From a virus: DNA of 20,874 nt. Positions within the stretch are counted from its first letter, which is position 1, and each line of letters opens with the position of its first letter. The stretch lies in IMG/VR virus record IMGVR_UViG_3300031951_001453, positions 1-20,874 of that record. The stretch is one strand, 5' to 3'. The translations under genes were made by a program, and so were the position numbers. This document shows, piece after piece, positions 19,401 through 20,874 of the stretch. The notes under the pieces are model-generated. The model was not told the origin of the DNA. It searched no databases and worked only from the letters and a program-made list of their open reading frames with translations.

Positions 19401-19646
19401 TTATTCAATCAATGTAACATCTTGCATTTGCCAAAAGAGTTCAACGGCATTTTTTGCAAAGGCGCATGATATGTACTGACCAAGAAAAGATTCATCATTG
19501 TGGTTGTGTATGATTTTTGCAATGAAAACTTTGGTGAATGCTATTTTATTTACTTGGCCAACGATTCTACCATCCTCTTTACTGTAATAATAATGGCAAT
19601 CATCGTTCACATCCTTCCATTCTTTTTCTTTTATATTAGTTAACAT
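19401..19646 (-). CDS. small protein, function unknown
   Basis: The protein has 81 residues; the ATG follows the upstream TGA after 1 nt, so translation is probably coupled. It starts MLTNIKEKEWKDVNDDCHYY, then YSKEDGRIVGQVNKIAFTK, and contains a SFLGQYISCAFAKNAVELFW segment. The pattern looks like a small beta-sheet followed by a helix (strands around Y..EDGRI.G.V). It has no membrane segment or known motif. Similar short proteins are found beside the MRYYSF gene in related phages as I recall. Confidence 0.7.
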   Translation of the reverse strand: MLTNIKEKEWKDVNDDCHYYYSKEDGRIVGQVNKIAFTKVFIAKIIHNHNDESFLGQYISCAFAKNAVELFWQMQDVTLIE

Positions 19647-19647
19647 A

Positions 19648-20079
19648 TCAATCTTCCAATTTCTCTACCACAATTTTGTTCTCCATATCCGGACCAAAGG
19701 ACATATTCTCACGATAGATTTTGACCAAACCTTTGCGAGCCAATTGTTCACAGGTCAACAACATTATAAATTGTGACATTCGATTCTGAATTTCTTCAAG
19801 GTCAAATGTATTCTCAAGCCCTTCAGCAGAGCAAAGCATTTGTGTAATCAAAATCAAATCTTCATATTTTGGACTATCCTGGTCATCAGCAACACCAGTC
19901 AATGTAATCAGGTCACCATTGGGCAAGTCACGCATGAAATCACCAACGGTCATATATGGATTCCGCATTAGGTCGGCTGCAAGCAACCTGGTTACAGCAA
20001 GGCAATCTTTTGACTTGACAACCATATCATAGTTGATATTGTAACCATTGAATTCATCTTCGTTATATTCCATATCCAT
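19648..20079 (-). CDS. conserved acidic phage protein
   Basis: The protein has 143 residues from ATG 20079, which has AAAGGA 5 nt upstream. An alternative ATG at 20112 (TAATG overlap with the 48-residue gene) would add 11 basic residues. It begins MDMEYNEDEFNGYNINYDMV, then DCLAVTRLLAADLMRNPYMT and a helical FIMLLTCEQLARKGLVKIY segment, with an acidic C-terminus. The strongly helical, acidic make-up suggests a soluble regulatory or assembly protein; no motif identifies it. Confidence 0.75.
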   Translation of the reverse strand: MDMEYNEDEFNGYNINYDMVVKSKDCLAVTRLLAADLMRNPYMTVGDFMRDLPNGDLITLTGVADDQDSPKYEDLILITQMLCSAEGLENTFDLEEIQNRMSQFIMLLTCEQLARKGLVKIYRENMSFGPDMENKIVVEKLED

Positions 20080-20111
20080 ATTATTCCTTTGAATTTGTTT
20101 TTTGCGCCACA

Positions 20112-20258
20112 TTATTCTTTCCAATCACCATAAAGGTCTTCAACTTCTTTGATAAGACGGTCAGCAAATTTTTGACAGAATACATTGAACCATAATTCGT
20201 CCAACATTTCAACAGGCGCACCTACCTCAATCACCAATTTTTTAAGTTCTTCATTCAT
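20112..20258 (-). CDS. 48-residue conserved small protein
   Basis: The frame from ATG 20258 to TAA (20114-20112) gives MNEELKKLVIEVGAPVEMLD, then a FCQKFADRLIKEVEDLYGDW helix. It starts 1 nt after the upstream stop and is the only sensible frame in this 147-nt stretch. The N-terminal MNEELKKL and the KFADRL helix recall the MNDR..LA proteins at 18941-19192 and 20560-20757. Its function is unknown. Confidence 0.75.
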   Translation of the reverse strand: MNEELKKLVIEVGAPVEMLDELWFNVFCQKFADRLIKEVEDLYGDWKE

Positions 20259-20259
20259 A

Positions 20260-20556
20260 TCAATCACCCGAATCTATGTTATGCATATCACCACAATGCA
20301 CACAGGTGTACTTAGTGTAACAATGACCTGCACTCTGCGAATTGTAAAGGTGGACACAAGGTGTACCATCAGGCCTCAATTTAACCTGACCTGTCGGTCG
20401 ACCCATCATATACTGAGCACCACAATTGGTACAGTCCACCGTATCATCTTCAGCACGGTAACCATACCAATTGTAATCTTTACCATAACGCCTCAAATGG
20501 TCTGGACAAGGCATATGCCCTGAGCCATTACAAGTTGGACAAACTCCTAATTCCAT
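20260..20556 (-). CDS. zinc-ribbon-like protein with DnaJ-type Cys motifs
   Basis: The protein has 98 residues; GGAG lies 7 nt before the ATG. Cys motifs: CPTCNGSGHMPC near the N-terminus (CxxCxGxG as in DnaJ zinc centres), DCTNCGAQYMMGRPTGQ in the middle, and a C-terminal CVHCGDMHNIDSGD. A lone TPCVHLYNSQSAGHCY segment adds further Cys and His. Two or three zinc sites are likely. Phages of aquatic bacteria often carry similar proteins with the GRPTGQV and CVHCGD signatures. Function is unknown; binding nucleic acid or protein is plausible. Confidence 0.85.
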   Translation of the reverse strand: MELGVCPTCNGSGHMPCPDHLRRYGKDYNWYGYRAEDDTVDCTNCGAQYMMGRPTGQVKLRPDGTPCVHLYNSQSAGHCYTKYTCVHCGDMHNIDSGD

Positions 20557-20559
20557 TAT

Positions 20560-20757
20560 TCAACTCCGAAATGTTCCTTTGATTGCACTCCAACAGCCAA
20601 GCGCAGAGTTATCTTTTTTCATAACATCTTCACAGATTTTCATACATTCCCATACAAGCAAATCGGCAAACTTTGCTTTATCAAACAAAGGTTCAAACTC
20701 AGAAGTCATTGGATTACCACGACATTGTTCAGCCAGTAGTTTAATTCGGTCGTTCAT
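20560..20757 (-). CDS. small conserved protein of the MNDR..LA type
   Basis: The protein has 65 residues, with AAGGT about 7 nt before the ATG. It begins MNDRIKLLAEQCRGNPMTSE, then FEPLFDKAKFADLLVWECMK. This resembles the MNERI.ELAEQA....FAELIV.EC family of short proteins found repeatedly in T4-like phages of aquatic bacteria as I recall. Its closest relative in this window is the gene at 18941-19192. The function is unknown. Confidence 0.75.
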   Translation of the reverse strand: MNDRIKLLAEQCRGNPMTSEFEPLFDKAKFADLLVWECMKICEDVMKKDNSALGCWSAIKGTFRS

Positions 20758-20769
20758 TTTGTTACCTTA

Positions 20770-20874
20770 TCAACCGCAAATGGTGTACTCTGCCAAATTA
20801 GCCCAGTTTTTACCTGCGCTTTGGCGAATCTTTGTTACCTGAATCAAGGTACGGAGCGACAACTCTAACTGAAT
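20770..20874 (-). CDS. partial small protein at right edge (5' part missing)
   Basis: A frame open from the window edge ends at TGA (20772-20770), giving 34 residues: IQLELSLRTLIQVTKIRQSA, then GKNWANLAEYTICG. The composition looks like real protein, and the end lies 12 nt before the next ATG, with the next gene's Shine-Dalgarno sequence in between. Nothing more can be said without the upstream sequence. Confidence 0.55.
   Translation of the reverse strand: MQLELSLRTLIQVTKIRQSAGKNWANLAEYTICG

Noticed and set aside
1-20874. CRISPR arrays, insertion sequences or attachment sites
   Set aside because: No regularly spaced direct repeats, transposase genes, integrase or flanking terminal repeats were seen by eye.

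Overview
The window is part of the genome of a tailed, T4-like (myovirus-type) bacteriophage. The evidence is an adjacent gene 33–gene 59 pair in T4 order, an rIIA–rIIB pair, PhoH and CobS-like ATPases, a PD-(D/E)XK nuclease, and a dense series of small phage genes that overlap by ATGA, TAATG or TGATG junctions. The sequence is AT-leaning. Apart from one homing endonuclease, every protein gene lies on the minus strand. The host is probably a betaproteobacterium: the phage carries a tmRNA gene in the permuted (two-piece) order whose tag ends ANDSRFALAA, close to the ANDERFALAA-type tags I recall from betaproteobacteria, and it also encodes an outer-membrane barrel-like protein, a lipoprotein and a secreted wall hydrolase suited to a Gram-negative envelope.

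Layout from the left edge. 1-785: partial helicase loader gp59 and late-transcription coactivator gp33. 788-2189: an envelope group made of a secreted SleB-type cell-wall hydrolase, a small conserved protein and an exported beta-barrel-like protein. 2190-3056: the accessory island, with a plus-strand GIY-YIG/NUMOD3 homing endonuclease that runs into, and overlaps, the end of a minus-strand permuted tmRNA gene driven by a full-consensus TTGACA-N17-TATAAT promoter. 3045-4853: an unknown protein and a Kelch-like repeat tail or receptor-binding candidate. 4889-6453: PD-(D/E)XK nuclease and PhoH. 6453-9976: a run of small conserved phage proteins. 9973-11953: a GalE-like epimerase and a metallophosphoesterase whose consensus promoter sits so close to the ATG that the mRNA should be leaderless. 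12027-14207: small proteins, including a two-TM Lys/Glu/Val/Pro-rich protein, a lipoprotein and a winged-helix-like protein. 14305-18700: CobS-like AAA+ ATPase, small Cys protein, rIIB and rIIA. 18792-20874: small conserved phage proteins.

Regulation. Several units have near-perfect host sigma70 promoters (tmRNA, metallophosphoesterase, CobS-like, rIIA, winged-helix gene, and one inside gene 59 pointing toward where gene 32 would be expected). A few TAAATA-type late-promoter-like motifs precede the tail gene, the homing endonuclease and a gene beside the outer-membrane protein, which fits the presence of gp33. 

The most notable system is the phage-borne permuted tmRNA. The acceptor piece comes first, then an 86-nt intervening segment, then the coding piece. 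The acceptor-stem halves and flanking bases can form a 19-position helix with one mismatch that closes the intervening segment. Helix 5, with the tag stop codon in its loop, is formed partly by bases that also encode the last codons of the homing endonuclease on the other strand.
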